In this document: positions 1-12,199 of the stretch, one piece after another
How positions within the stretch are numbered: the first letter of the stretch is position 1
Layout of the letters: every line of letters begins with the position of its first letter
Source: Hydractinia symbiolongicarpus
Lineage: Eukaryota > Cnidaria > Hydrozoa > Anthoathecata > Hydractiniidae
Length of the DNA stretch: 64,000 nucleotides
Reading direction: 5' to 3'
NCBI RefSeq assembly: GCF_029227915.1
Contig: NC_079875.1
Location: 22,437,001-22,501,000, forward strand
Program-made: the position numbers and the translations under genes
The notes under the pieces: generated by a model
What the model was told of the DNA's origin: nothing
Seen by the model: the letters and a program-made list of their open reading frames with translations, nothing else
Database searches by the model: none

Positions 1-2
1 TT

Positions 3-294
3 TTCACCCGAGTTCGGCATCAAAAAACCATCAAAAGCATATGATCTGATACATTTTCTTGATCAGCGTTTTACGCTTTACACGATGGCAACAACGGGTT
101 GGGAAATTTCCGACAAAAATTTTATGTACATTGGCGGGTTCTTGCTGACGTTAGCAGAATTTTTAAACCCTTATATCTCCTTATGCGTTCGTCGAAAACA
201 TATGTTCCTGGAAAGTACTTGGATCAGCACAATCAATTTCAATCTACACAATTGTAGGAAAAATAATTTTTGTGTATGGACGGGTCTTTTCTGA
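3..294 (+). CDS. Unidentified open frame at the window edge (possible terminal exon)
   Basis: The frame is open from base 3 to a stop at 292-294, about 96 codons, with an internal ATG at 85. The residues before that ATG (SPEFGIKKPSKAY, then DLIHFLDQRFTLYTMATTGW) look protein-like, so the frame probably continues upstream outside the window. A hydrophobic stretch (FMYIGGFLLTLAEFLNPYI) could be a membrane helix, followed by basic residues (VRRK). I do not recognise the family. It could be the 3' exon of a plus-strand membrane protein gene or a chance open frame. Confidence 0.35.
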   Translation, partial: SPEFGIKKPSKAYDLIHFLDQRFTLYTMATTGWEISDKNFMYIGGFLLTLAEFLNPYISLCVRRKHMFLESTWISTINFNLHNCRKNNFCVWTGLF

Positions 295-1973
295 CATCAT
301 CAAAATTTAAGTGATGGTCCTCTCTTCCATTGTTTTAATGTGTCAGTGGATATTTTCACGGCTTTACTTTATTAATTACGCTTTGACGTCGAATCCCAGC
401 CGGCACAAGACGTCTTTTTATCTTCTGTTAGAAGATGCTCTTAGATGTCTTAAATGCATCCTGTTAGAAAGTCTTTCATAAGACATTTTTATACGTCCTT
501 CGAAAGTTAATACTAACGTCTTGGCGTCTAATTCAACGATTAACAATTTTCAGCGACCAGAAAATAAAATAAAAACTTCCATTTTGCCTGTCACAGATGG
601 ACAGACACAGTTAGCGTATAAAACTGTGACCTAGAAGCGTTGTATTTTTATAAAGGTCTTTCATTTGTGTTAGCGATGCCTGTAAAAAAAATTCCGTTAG
701 CAACCAAACCATAGGGGGTTTCATATTTGTTACACATTTACACTCAAATCATTAAATGCTTTTTATGAAGAAAGAAATCACTCACCAAAAGTTTCTTCCG
801 CAAGTTCCCTGCAATCAACATCATCGTCCGTCATACTCGTCGTTATATTTTTGTCATTTTACTACAGAATACTACAGCACAATAAGAGTTTTACTAATTC
901 CTTTAGTTTACAAGACCAACAAGACTGCACACGTATTTAAAGAAACAAAGTGTATTGTATGGTAGTTTCTTCGTATGTGTGCTGTTAAAACAATTTTTTT
1001 TTCAATTCACATTTTAAAGCCAAAGAATAAATTAGCCACCGAAGTCACACTGAATTAAACACTACGCAGAATTTTACTGGTCCTCAATTTAACTAATTGT
1101 AAATGTGACTTGGGCTAAATTTTCTTTAATTGAATCATGGAGGTAGAAATATAAATTATTTTTACCTCCATGATTGAATACTGAAAAAAATATAATTTAG
1201 GCAAGTTATAAAAAAATAGAAATTCAAGATTTCTGATACACAGAAGTTTTATTTCCATCCCTTAAATTGAATACATTTTTGAATTGTTTTTTTATACAAA
1301 CATTTTATAAGCAGCTTTAAATCGAGGCTCAGACAAACTTTTGTGATCTTATAAAAAACATGTATTTTTTTATTCACATTAATGATAAAAAGATCTTCAA
1401 CAACTGCAATGAATATATGTGCATAATTCCCATAACACAAAATACGGATGAAATTGGGATTAAATGTATAAATTTCATTTTGTATAAATTTCACGCACAC
1501 CAGTTTCGCGTGAAAAAAATTCACAGGACAAAGTCATTTAAATGGCCTCAAAATTCCAATATATGGACACGAGTTGAAAACTCGAAAAATAAAATCATCG
1601 AAAGAATATATTGTTATGTGTATTCATACACTGACATATCAATAGAACTGGATAAGTTGTCTAAAAATTGCAGAATCATATATTCGCTTAACAAGTAAAA
1701 CATCTGCCGAATTTCTTTAGGAAGAAATGCGTGACAAATCTAAAATTCAAAATCACAAACTGAATAAAGAAGGTGGGTCTTAACAAATATAAGTAAAACT
1801 ATATGTACACTAAAATAAAAAGTAGCAGTATTACGAGTAGTTGAATGCAGCGGGCTGCCTTATATCGTACATTTAAATGTGATATTGTTTGCAAAGAATG
1901 AAGAAAATCACTGTTCTCTTCCAAAAAAATCTTTTCAAAATTTCCATCATAACAGCCGGCCAAAACAACTCGA
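295..1973. other. Non-coding stretch between the edge frame and ARNT
   Basis: This is AT-rich sequence. Open frames occur at 756-965 and 1360-1698, but they have low-complexity composition, no recognisable domain and no splice context. The only structure seen is the short hairpin at 1129-1179. The 3' UTR of ARNT should lie in the right part of this stretch, because the ARNT stop is at 1974. Confidence 0.6.
1129..1179. repeat. Short hairpin, 17-bp arms
   Basis: The arm ATTGAATCATGGAGGTA at 1129-1145 is matched on the other strand by 1163-1179, with one mismatch near the outer end and an AT-rich loop of 17 bases. It lies downstream of the ARNT stop, so it could fold in that transcript's 3' UTR. 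It may equally be a very small foldback element. Confidence 0.6.
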
Positions 1974-4900
1974 TCAATAATACTGATATTCGTTTGTCGG
2001 TAACGAGGAATTATAAGTCGGTAAACGACGATCACCTTCTTGAGGAGATGACTGAGAAATAGTCGGCGTCTGTTGTTGTGGATATAAAAGCGATTGCCTG
2101 TTTTCTTGTTCCATATACCCGGTGTTAGTCATGTACAAGCGCGACGTATAATCTGCACCCTGAAGTTGTTGATTGAAGTTTGGAATACCGCCCATGTTTC
2201 TTGGCGCCTTCATTTGTGATCCCATTGAAGAGACCAAATCTTGCGGTGGTTCAAACGCACGAGGATTCGAATCTCTCACACCCATGTTCGTCGTATTGGT
2301 AGATGCAAACGAATACGGCGGCGACACACCAGTCCATTTAGTCGGAGCGGAAGTAGGCGTGACGTGCATACCTGTCCCGTCTTGTTGATGCTTTCGCGCC
2401 ATGTTGGCCAATATTCCACTCGCTTGTGACGCTGTAAAAAAAAAAACAAGATGTCAAAAGAAAGTTAAAGCAGTAAACATGTAAAATAAGATGTAAGTAA
2501 CAAACCTCCGCGATAAACACTTTCATCTGACATTGCTTCAGAATAATCCTGAGGAAGAAATTCTTTTCCGCTTACTGGACGAGGTTGGCAAGGCTTGATT
2601 TTGTTTCTCGCTCGCAATTCAGACTAAACATTAAATTAAATGGTGACTATCGTAAATGCTCGCTTAGGCGTCCCTTTCCAATAAGCAAACAGCTTTTAGT
2701 AGAGCGCCTGAATTTACATACATTTATTATTGAAAAACAGCGCTTATTTGAGTCTCTTAGCTAACTGGTTTTTAGATAAGAACTTTAAATGAATTTCTAC
2801 CTTGTAAGAAAATATTTCAATACACTTGTTACCGCTAATAAATAGTGTAGCTTCAAAAAATATATAATAAGCGCCTCTCTCTTGGTTTTTAAATATTTAA
2901 ATAAACGATTACTCATTTACGGCAATATAAAAAGGAATCAAACTTGCATAAGAAATGCACTTGCAACTTATGGATTATTCCTATTCGGTCCGGGGTAGTT
3001 CGAACATATTTTGACTGAGGGGTGGGGGGAGGGGGGTCGCTCATCCCATCCGTAACTTTCGACAGGCTTGTTTGGATTGAATCAAACTTGACACACTTAT
3101 AGTACGTCATAACAGAAACTAAATGGCAGTAATAAGTATTTGCTTGTCAGCACTTTTTCTGTGACGTCATCGGAAGCTTGAAATTTGTCTAATACACCAC
3201 TATTTGCTTAAAATTCAATTACTAAAGTTCTAAAGCGAATTTTTACATTCTGTTCAAAGTTTCTGAAATCTAAAAAAAGTTATTTAACATATTTTCCAGC
3301 TTTTAAATAGTTCGCATGAACAAAGGCCAAAAATTGTCTGAAAATCCGTATTTTCTATTTCAGGGTGAAATTAATCACGTGGCCAAAATTCTCAGAAGGA
3401 TTCCCCTTGACGAAATAAAGTTGTCTTGTAAGTTTCAAGCCCTACGGCAGGGGGGGATCCCCCGGACCAAATAGGGTTAAGCAAGATGAAAAATACTTGA
3501 TAAAATTCTCAACGCACCTCTAATATTGATGGTGTGTCCTTACAAGAAGCTAAAAGAACAACATAGAGTTGTTATTTACAAAAAAGACATGAAAAAATAA
3601 CAGAAAAAAATAACAGAAAAAAATAATGAAAAAAATAAAGAAAAATTTAGAGTGAAAAATATCAGAAGACGAATGGCTTAGCAATTCTTTTAACAAGGCT
3701 AGGTAAAATAAAATATCAAACACCTGGCTGTAGTTGGTAAGGGTAAGGAAACATTCCTGGTCTTTCTTGGATCACAGACGTCACATCAACTTCTGCAGGT
3801 TTTGGTGACACTTGCTCATCTGCAGAGGCGCGTGGCGACGGTTTACACCCATCAAACGGTTCCGAACTTGCGCTATTCGTGTACGTACGTTCTGGTTTGT
3901 TTCTGAATAAAACAACACATATTAGTGCTGAATTCAGGGTGGAAACTTTTCTGTAAGTCTTTTGTGTATAGAAGAAATTTGTGCAATTGCAATTCTTTAT
4001 TGCGAAAGAAAAAAATATCTCGCGAAAGGCAATTTTTTCAACATGCTCGTTTCATAAATTCTTTCATTGTAGGATTCATAAAAATGAAGAAAGAGACCTC
4101 GCAGCACCCTGTTCTATTAATTATCAAGAATGCAGTTATATCTTTCCGCCTTCTTTATGTTACAACGAATGACGGCGAAAAAGACGTCAGTATCGATAAC
4201 CAGACTTTTTGACCTGGGATGGAGGGTGCTTGAAGGTTAACTTCTCCGCCTTCTCAATTTCGCGAATTGCGTTCTCTTCACGCGAAAGTTTCTTTCTTGC
4301 AACTAATAAGCAAAAAATAACGTACTTCACTATGTTGTTCGTGCACACGATATATTCAGCTTCGTCAGTGTATGGATTCTGAAAGCTGTAACAACTTGAA
4401 CGTAGAAGAACTGGTTCGCCATTTGCGTGTTTGAAGTGGTATCGTATAGACAACGGCTGACCCTTCAATTTTAAAACTAAAGGAAGAAAATCATTACTAA
4501 ATTCCTGTCTGAAATACTACGGCCTGCTGATAAGAGTAGATTTAAAAGATAGTTTTTACCCTGTTCATAATTTTCAGACATATACTCGACATCCTCCGGA
4601 ATGTAGAAATCATAGCAACTCTTCCCTAGCAGATCAACGGGACGATATCCCAGTATATCAGTCACTCTAAATACAAAATATCGTTACAAAACTTGTGTTT
4701 ACGTCACAAAAAGAGGTGTTTACGTTAAAAAAGGTATGTTTACGTCACAAAAAGGGGTTTTACGTCACAAGAGGTGTTTACGTCACAAAAGGGGTGTTCA
4801 CGTCACAAAAGGGGTGTTTACGTCACACGAATAGTGTTTACACCAACATATTTTGTCAAGTGAAATTACCTTTGGTCCACGAAACTAAACCTTCCATTGA

Positions 4901-7900
4901 GAGTTTGTCTTGTGATAAACTCCGTAGCCGGTGCAGCTTCGATCAGGTCTTTGCTTGTAGGCATGCTCGTCGGCTGCAACCTCCCAATAGCCACCAAACA
5001 AGATAAGGTTGGACTGCCATCTTCAACAGCTTCCTCCGTGGTCGCCGCAAGCTGGCCAAGGTTCTGAAAATATCACAGAAAATCAACGAATGATGACAAT
5101 TATAACATCCACGTTACTTTAATGCTGTCTTTGTTTTGTTAAGTGATACAATAATTATTTGTTGAATCTAGCTTAAAAGCAGTTAGGTAGTTACAATTTT
5201 TTTACAGTAGTAAAAACCTTGATAGCTAGCTAGCTAGATGGCTTGTTATTTTCTTACAAAAATTTCAAATCTAGGCGGTTTATTTCTTTAAACTGGCGAT
5301 TAATTTTGGAACTGCCACAAAAATTTATTTCACAAAATGAAATTATTGTGTAGCGCAGGCTGTTTTTTTTTTAATTTCAATCGAATCAGGGAAGTCGTTT
5401 TTTTAAAGAGAAATTACACCTAAAATGCAGTATATTTGCGAGCGCTTCACTGGATTTTTACCAAACCGTGTGTTTTTATTCAAACAGAAGTTTTATGGAA
5501 ATTTTACAGTTTTACAGAAATTTTACGATAACTTATTCCGCAAACAGAAAATGTTAGGTGACTGTTGATAGGACGGGGTTACAATACGCTATACCCTTTT
5601 TTATCTAAACTGGTGTGACATAGAGTGTACCTGCACAAACCACTCCACCAGGGTATGTAGAACGATTTACGTGTATTTACTCGTACAACCCAGCTGGTGT
5701 TTGTACTAATATTTGTATTCTGTTTAAATGGTAGCCGGATCGTTATTTTATCCATCAAATATCGATGCCAGGGAATATTTACGACGGGCGAGCAGGTAGC
5801 TGACGACTAGCGTAAATATAGTTTATTAATTTATAATTCCTCTCTACCCGGGTGATGAGGGGATGGGAGAGGGGGTGCTTTAGACATGCATGACAACTAA
5901 TACTGCAGTTAAAAAAAAAATTCAGGAGTACCCGTATGTATCCAGTGCAGTGTACCACAGCGTAAGAATCATCTTTGTAGCATATGCGTTTTTCCTTGCA
6001 TCTGTTTCGTATCTCAATAAGACGAGCATCTGTTTCTTCATAATCGCCTTCGTATGTACCACATCTCATGCGCACGACAAAATTTCGTCGTGAGCCAGCA
6101 CTTAAGCGATTACCTAGAAATAACAAACACCAAACCGATCACCTTACAGGAGCAAATTTTTGTAGCAACTAAATTTGCTAAAATTCGCAAAATTATGCAT
6201 CGCGAAAAGTTCCAAAATTGACCGGCAAGCTCAAAAATGCATTTCTTTCTATATTGTCGGTTTTAAAAAAATTTTTAAATGAAGCGTCAATACAATTAAA
6301 AACATTTTTTTCATTTTTTAGGATCTGGTTACGATACATAACTTTTCAATCATGCAAAAAGTCACGTGATTAACAACATGTATATGCAAAAAAGTCACGT
6401 GATTAACAACATGTATATGCAAGAAAAACGAAATTCCCACCATGTTAAAATTGATACAAACATTTTTACCTGCGTTAGGTCCATCCTTACGAACATTCCC
6501 AGCTAAAATAAACGAATTTACGTAAAGTATATACAATTAGCGCAATGCCACTTCTACGCATTTCAATAATCGATATTAGGCTTCAATGAAAACACAATTT
6601 GATTTTATTAAAAATAAGACCAGTACAACTAAGTAACTAAAAATCTCATTGATCTACAAACGAGCGTTTACTTTTAAGATCAAGTATCCTTGTATCCGTG
6701 CTAACTTCCGTTGCAAGCTGATCTTTAATTTTGTCCACGTCCTCAGGATGAATCAAGTCGAAGAATGATTGGTTGATCCAATCAACCTACGAATTCATTG
6801 CAATAATTAAAAATTGGGATTAAAGGACAGTATATGTTGGCTATGATGAACTTATATATTGCTTATTTCCATACCTGCGCTTGATTTAAAACTGGAGTAA
6901 TTGAATCTGAAACGTAGATTACTGTTGAAGTTTTGCATGTGATCACAAACAGAAAGCCGTCTGCAGCCTGAAATGGAAAGTGGATCAATGTATACTGTCA
7001 CTTGCTCTGTAGTTTTTGGTTCATTTTGCATGCCACTCACCTCAAGTACTAAGTGTTTTAGTTCTTGATCTGATAGAAATGAAGGCTTGTAATTGCTGTC
7101 AGCTGGAGGCGGGGAACCTAAAAAAGAAAAACCGTTACCTTGCAAAAAGGACTACTTTGCATAACATCTTTATGGGGCAAAAAAGAAGAAAAAATCACAA
7201 CTTGATTTTTAGTAGGGTAGTAGCTAGTACATGTACAAGGGTGAAGCACTGTAACACAATTTTTGCGTGTGTTTTCCACGGTGCAAATACACTTGCCCTG
7301 CTTAAGTTACGACAACGAAAAATCAATTATACCTCTTAAAGATTTCATGTAACTGACTGCCATCTTTAGTATGGTAAGTTTGTCTGGCTTGCGTATAAGT
7401 CCATTACAAGATGGCACCATGTCGGATAACTCGTTAATATACGCATTCATTTTATTTCTCCGACGCCTTTCAATTTCACTGTGATTCTCTCTGTACATTA
7501 AAAAAGAAGATTAATTTTACCACCATAGTATATCGTCGCCGTGATGACACCCTGAACTTCACCGGCATCGCTTCGAAAACAAACAACAAAGGACTAAGTA
7601 GAGAACCCTGAAGTACCCCAACATTTATGCTAAATTCATCACTAAGTGAAACGTTAATCCTGACATGACTTAAATTGCACCATAATAACTAGCCACTCAT
7701 CCACACCTAATTTCCTTTGCATGGCACTTTATCAAGAGCTTTCTCTAAATCTACAAAGGAAACACAGAGATTCTTTCTCTTTCTAAATACTTTTTCTTAA
7801 AGTTGTCTAAGTAAAAATATTGCATCTGTACTGCCACACCCTGGAAGAAAACCAACTGGTATCCCATCTATATTCATGCTAATTACTTATCAATTACCAT

Positions 7901-9602
7901 TGAAGATATTGTTCAGGTTTTCCTGTTCAGTATTCATATTATTATTGAAATTCCATCAATAATTTGTCAACCAACTGTAACTCCCTATAATCTTCTTAAG
8001 GCATCACCCTTAAAGCAATTGACTATTACACTCAACTGCAAGTCACTTGGATTATACTATCCTTTATAATCTGATTGGCAGGACTTGCAATAAGCTTAAC
8101 TTCAGTATATCCACATACCTTTACCACCTATGCAACAACACTTTAATTTTATTTTACTTATAGCCTCCACTACTCATTCTGGCTCTTTTACTGCATCATC
8201 ACAAGGCAAATAATCAACACAATTAAAATCATAGCTAAGCAACATTCCAAGTTTTCTCCTCCTCTGTACTGCACAAAAAAACCTTCATTAGATCATTAGG
8301 TAAAGATATTTAAAAATTGAAAATCATACATAGTTCTCTTTCGAACACCTTCCTAAGACAAATAAATGTATACATGGATAAGACTGGGAATAATAACGCA
8401 CCTTGCAAACCGTTCTTTTGATTGCTCCTTTGTCTCAAACCTTTAGATAAAAATATTTAATTCATGATGGTTAACATCATTCTTAAAGGTTTCATTGTTT
8501 TTCCCATCACGCTCCTAAACACCTAAACTTTATGTTTCAGGATGGTTGGGATTGCACGGACTGTTTATTTTCCCTCTGATAGTTTAAGTATCCCCTCATT
8601 ACGTTTTAGATATCATCCCACTGGTGCCAATTTTATATTTGCCATGCCATGACAAATTTGATATGGAATGATATGGTAAACAAAATGTTCACACCATACC
8701 CAATCTATGTACATTTCAAAGACATTACAAAAAATACTTGTACCACTGGATTTCGAAAAGATGGTACAAAAAGGGGTATAATTTTAAATTTAGTTGTGCC
8801 TTATTAATATATAATATGTTCAATGTTAGAACACAGCCTAAAATTAACGTTTTTGCTGTTGTCAGAACTTTCTGTAAATCATTTGAGAGAAAGAAAACTT
8901 AGCATAATTGACTTAGCATAATTTAAAATTAAAGATATTCTTTACCTTGCAATAAAAAAAGAAAAATGCGAACAGATGATAATTCGTCAAAATTTCTTTC
9001 TATGAAAATTACTTCTCTTAATGTATATATTCAAGGGGAAGGCAAGCTTACATTTTAAAAGTAATAATGTAAATCCGAATGTTAAACGTTTTGCTCATGT
9101 TAATTGTCGTGACAGAAATACAGTTCTTATTACATTATAGGTTTACCTTAGTCCTTGATGATGTCTAGTAGAGCCTTGCACAGTGGGGGTGATTTTTAGG
9201 TCTTGATTACTCAAGGCTGCATATAAAAACCCAGCCCCTCAAATGAAAGAATACTGAACTTGAATAAATGCCCCCGTTTGAGCAGGGCTTTTATTAGGGG
9301 GTTTTGTAAGAAAAAGGAGGGGAGTTCACCTAAAGGTGTTTAAGGGACACTCAACATAAGTACTGTAATTTTTTAAAAAAATATCAAAAAATAAGAAAAA
9401 GCCACACCTAGCAGATTTTCTGTCTCCTCCCTCTTCATCATCTGATGTGTTACTAAAGTCAAAATTTTTTATAGGTATAGGATCAGACTGAATTACATGA
9501 GTCTGACAGAGACATAAAAATAAATTAGCACAACATGTAGATACACTAACCTCATTAACCCAGAAGGTTTTCTCTTTCTATATGGAGCTCCATATGACGC
9601 GT
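1974..9602 (-). CDS. ARNT: ARNT, bHLH-PAS transcription factor (first exon not found)
   Basis: This is the common partner of class II bHLH-PAS proteins (AHR, HIF-alpha, SIM); the dimers bind E-box-like or xenobiotic/hypoxia response elements in the nucleus. Exons on the minus strand: 9602-9551, 9452-9408, 8440-8402, 7490-7333, 7117-7041, 6967-6875, 6786-6672, 6502-6470, 6113-5932, 5063-4870, 4666-4560, 4476-4326, 4295-4214, 3902-3724, 3549-3518, 2623-2506, 2431-1974. The bHLH has the basic motif [15 protein letters not shown] and helix 2 [24 protein letters not shown] runs from [21 protein letters not shown] to [13 protein letters not shown] and PAC contain [15 protein letters not shown] and [17 protein letters not shown]. 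The tail is rich in Q, N, S and P, like ARNT activation domains. About 700 residues are recovered (human ARNT is about 790). All phases agree except between 4214 and 3902, where a small exon seems to be missing. BMAL is the alternative, but the residues match ARNT better. Confidence 0.93.
2980..3477. repeat. MITE-like element in an ARNT intron
   Basis: The ends are inverted: CCTATTCGGTCCGGGG near 2980 matches the complement of the end near 3477 (CCTATTTGGTCCGGGG). The interior has no open frame of note and includes a G-rich run near 3018-3042. It sits between the exons ending at 3518 and starting at 2623. The transposase family cannot be told from these ends. Confidence 0.65.
4693..4846. repeat. 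Minisatellite with repeated TTACGTCA motif in an ARNT intron
   Basis: About eight imperfect copies of a unit near 18-21 bases follow the pattern TGTTTACGTCACAAAAGGGG. Most copies keep ACGTCA, the reverse of the CREB/ATF half-site TGACGT. The array lies in the intron between the exons at 5063-4870 and 4666-4560. Whether the repeated site binds anything is unknown. Confidence 0.8.
6354..6421. repeat. Direct duplication carrying two CACGTG E-boxes in an ARNT intron
   Basis: A unit of 33 bases occurs twice in tandem. Each copy has GTCACGTGAT followed by TAACAACATGTATATGC. The perfect E-box CACGTG falls at 6363-6368 and 6396-6401. CACGTG is the known site of ARNT homodimers and of USF/MYC/CLOCK-type bHLH proteins. 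Regulation by these sites is only inference. Confidence 0.75.
7538..7862 (-). pseudogene. Reverse transcriptase fragment of a LINE, decayed
   Basis: Read on the minus strand, the segment gives broken pieces of a retrotransposon reverse transcriptase: [19 protein letters not shown], then [15 protein letters not shown], then [14 protein letters not shown]. In intact relatives these are the GFMPGRGTTDAI, FVDLEKAFDRVP and GVHQGSVLSPLLF blocks. The YADD block is not visible and frames change between blocks. It lies in an ARNT intron, in the same orientation as the gene. Confidence 0.7.
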
Positions 9603-9739
9603 CTAAGAAGTTAAAATTACATGGTTAAAATTTTCATGCTAATGATTAGCGCAAAATTCTCTTTTCCCCTCAAAAACTTTAATAACGCTTGGGCTTTACT
9701 TTGGCTTTAAGATTCACTTCAGCCAGAGAATGCAGTCCT

Positions 9740-9832
9740 CCATCTCACCCAAATTAGTCTCAGGTGGTCCCTAGCTATACCCACGCGGAAAAAATGACTC
9801 ACGTCAGCACCTCGTTTCCAAGTTATTTGGCC
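9740..9832. repeat. Dispersed repeat, copy 1
   Basis: The segment with CCCAAATTAGTCTCAGGTGG, then a CCCACGCG motif, then CGTCAGCACCTCGTTTCC recurs in close form at about 23280-23360. Both copies end near an ACCTCGTT motif that marks many repeats of this window. No coding capacity is seen. Confidence 0.6.
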
Positions 9833-10331
9833 TCAAAGTTTAAGTGATTTGTAATGGCTAATCTTTATACTTTTCTTTGACGTCAATATTATTTTAACAG
9901 AAGTTTAGCAAATTACAGAACAAATTTATAGGTGATGTCTTATAGACTTTGCCCAAGAAAATTGTAAAGAATATAATCCACTTTGTAAAAGTTACACACA
10001 GACACATGGAAGCTCCATATTATTATATAAGATGGAGGTAATGAATATCACATTATATGACTAGTCTATAAAAATTATTCTTGATGATATCTATTATAGA
10101 AAAAACTTATCAAATAATGCCCTAAATATAACCAACTTTCGCTTTCTTTAACTGACTGGGGTTATAAATCTTGTTTTAACCTGATTGACTTTAATTCAAA
10201 TTTTGGAGAAACACCTCACTACATCACTAATCCACTCGTTTTTACAACCTTAAGGGAGCTTATGCGGTGATGTAAATATGTTTTTACCTATCCAGTTTGA
10301 TATTTCGAATATATTTACATGAATATAAATA

Positions 10332-10452
10332 TACTAGTCGGTAGCCCGTGGAAAAATCCACGGGTTCAAGCGTTCTTTTTATATCGCATTGTATGCGTCT
10401 CACTACTTGCGGTACCATTTTGCGTGACAGACAGACGCATACGAGTATGATA
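10332..10452. repeat. ACTAGT/CCCGTGG foldback repeat, copy 1
   Basis: The unit starts ACTAGTCGGTAGCCCGTGGA, contains the small palindrome CCCGTGGAAAAATCCACGGG, and continues with a GCATTGTATGCG motif and CAGACAGACGCATACG. Close relatives occur at 23028-23061, 23395-23600 and 45300-45500, with a decayed copy near 61190-61270. It abuts the left end of the Tigger element at 10456. Confidence 0.75.
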
Positions 10453-10761
10453 ATACAGTAGACTCCCGGTTATTCGAAGCTCCACGGGGGATAGGTATTT
10501 ACTTTGAATAACCAAAATTTCGAATAACTGAAAATGTTCTTATTTCGGTCCAATTTTCACTCTGATGGATTTTTTGGAGGGATTTGAATAAAAAAGTAGT
10601 CATCAAGTTTTTACTCTACAGTTTTAAACGCAACGAGTGTTTCAAACGTTAAAATACACAAATATAATGTTTACTTAAAACAAATATCAACAATAACCAT
10701 TCTTCATATATCTATATTCTTATGAAGTGTTTGTGAAATAGTTTCCAATAAAAGTTTGCTT

Positions 10762-12199
10762 TTAGCCCTCCGTAAAGTGCTGGTTACATTTGTTAATTAT
10801 CGCGTGTAGTTTTTTCCTTATTTCATCACCATCTTTATCAAAAAGCGACAAGCGATCGATCACCTCCAGGGCATCCTCTAACTCTGATTTTGCTTTTTGT
10901 GGAGGCACATCGTTTACTTGGATTTCTTCATCATTTTCGTCTTCCTCCTCTACATACTTGCCGCCAGTATCATTAACAATGGATTCAACTATTTCTTCAT
11001 CCGTCAAAATAGTTTTATTGTTTGTAGAAATCTTAAAATCTATGTCGATGAATTTATCAACATCAAATCTATCGTTTACTAAACCACGCTTTTTCAGCTC
11101 GTTGATGTTTTCTGCAAATGATTTAAATGGGCCATCCTCTTCATTAATACTTGCAGTTTGTGTTTTTTCGAGATACCTGCTTTCTTAAAGCAATTAATTA
11201 CCGGCATCGATGTATTTGAGCTGACGCTTAAAAACATTAGAGCGATAAAATGCTTTCAATGCCCTAATCACACCTTGGTCCATAGGTTGAGTCTTGGACG
11301 TTGTGTTGGGTGGCAAAAACACCAACTCTATAGCTTTGAGGTTTTCCACTTCGGGGTGTGCAGGACAGTTATCAATAATGAGAACAATTTTACGGCCTTC
11401 TTTATGAAACATAGCATCCAGCTTTCTTACGTAATCAGTAAAGATTTCAAAGTCCATCCAAGACTTTTTCTGGGCTTTGTATTGGCGTTGAAAGCTTTTT
11501 ACACCTTTAAAACATCTTGGTATTTTTGACTTCCCAATGACTAACATTGGTAATTTTTCGCCTATGGCATTTCCCACGCAAGGCCCGTCAAACGAATTTT
11601 ACTGAACTTTCCACCTGCACATCGTTGGCCTTTAAGATGGAGGGTACTTGTTGGAAGCTGCTGGTAGAATAAACCAAATTCGTCAGCATTGTAGATATCT
11701 TTTAATTCATATCTTGATAGGATTGTGGGTAAAAGTGTTTGCTCCCAGCTTGCTGTCATTTCAGGTGTGCATGACTTTTCTTCTCCTGATATGTCACGGT
11801 GTACAACGTTATTTCTATTTTTCCAGCGATCAAGCCATCCTTCAGAGGCTTTAAAATCTGTTACATTGAACTGTTTAGCAAATTCCAATGCTTTCTTTCG
11901 AAGAATATGGCCACTAATTGGTACATTTCTTTCACGTACATTCATGAACCATTTATACATAGCTTTATCAATCTGATCGTGTTTACCAGAGCTTAGTTTT
12001 TGTCTCTTAGCTGTATATTTGCCTGACTCTTAACTACTGATTATGTCTTCTTTGTTTTTGACCCAGTATGTAAGGTACTTGGCGGAACACCATACTTTTT
12101 AGCTATACTAGTTTTTGTTATTCCTTTTTCTTCAAGTTCTTTCAGAGCGAGATACTTTTCCTTGATGGTCAAGACAACTTTCTTTCTCGAGGCTGCCAT
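10762..12199 (-). pseudogene. Tigger/pogo transposase, broken
   Basis: The start at 12199 gives an N-terminal helix-turn-helix (MAASRKKVVLTIKEKYLALK, then TSIAKKYGVPPSTL). A frameshift near 12070 and a stop near 12030 follow. The CENP-B-type DNA-binding part and the start of the DDE domain lie at 11960-11562 (NADEFG has the first Asp). A frameshift near 11570 leads to 11577-11194, with IVLIIDNCPAHP (second Asp) and QPMDQGVIRALK (third Asp). More stops precede an acidic tail at 11007-10762. At least four lesions make it non-functional. Confidence 0.85.

Noticed and set aside
4695-5006. Open frame of 103 codons on the plus strand
   Set aside because: It is a translation of the TTACGTCAC minisatellite and of the antisense of an ARNT exon; it has no independent support.
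1974-9602. BMAL/cycle instead of ARNT
   Set aside because: The bHLH, the segment after PAS-A and the PAS-B residues follow ARNT; BMAL-specific blocks were not seen.
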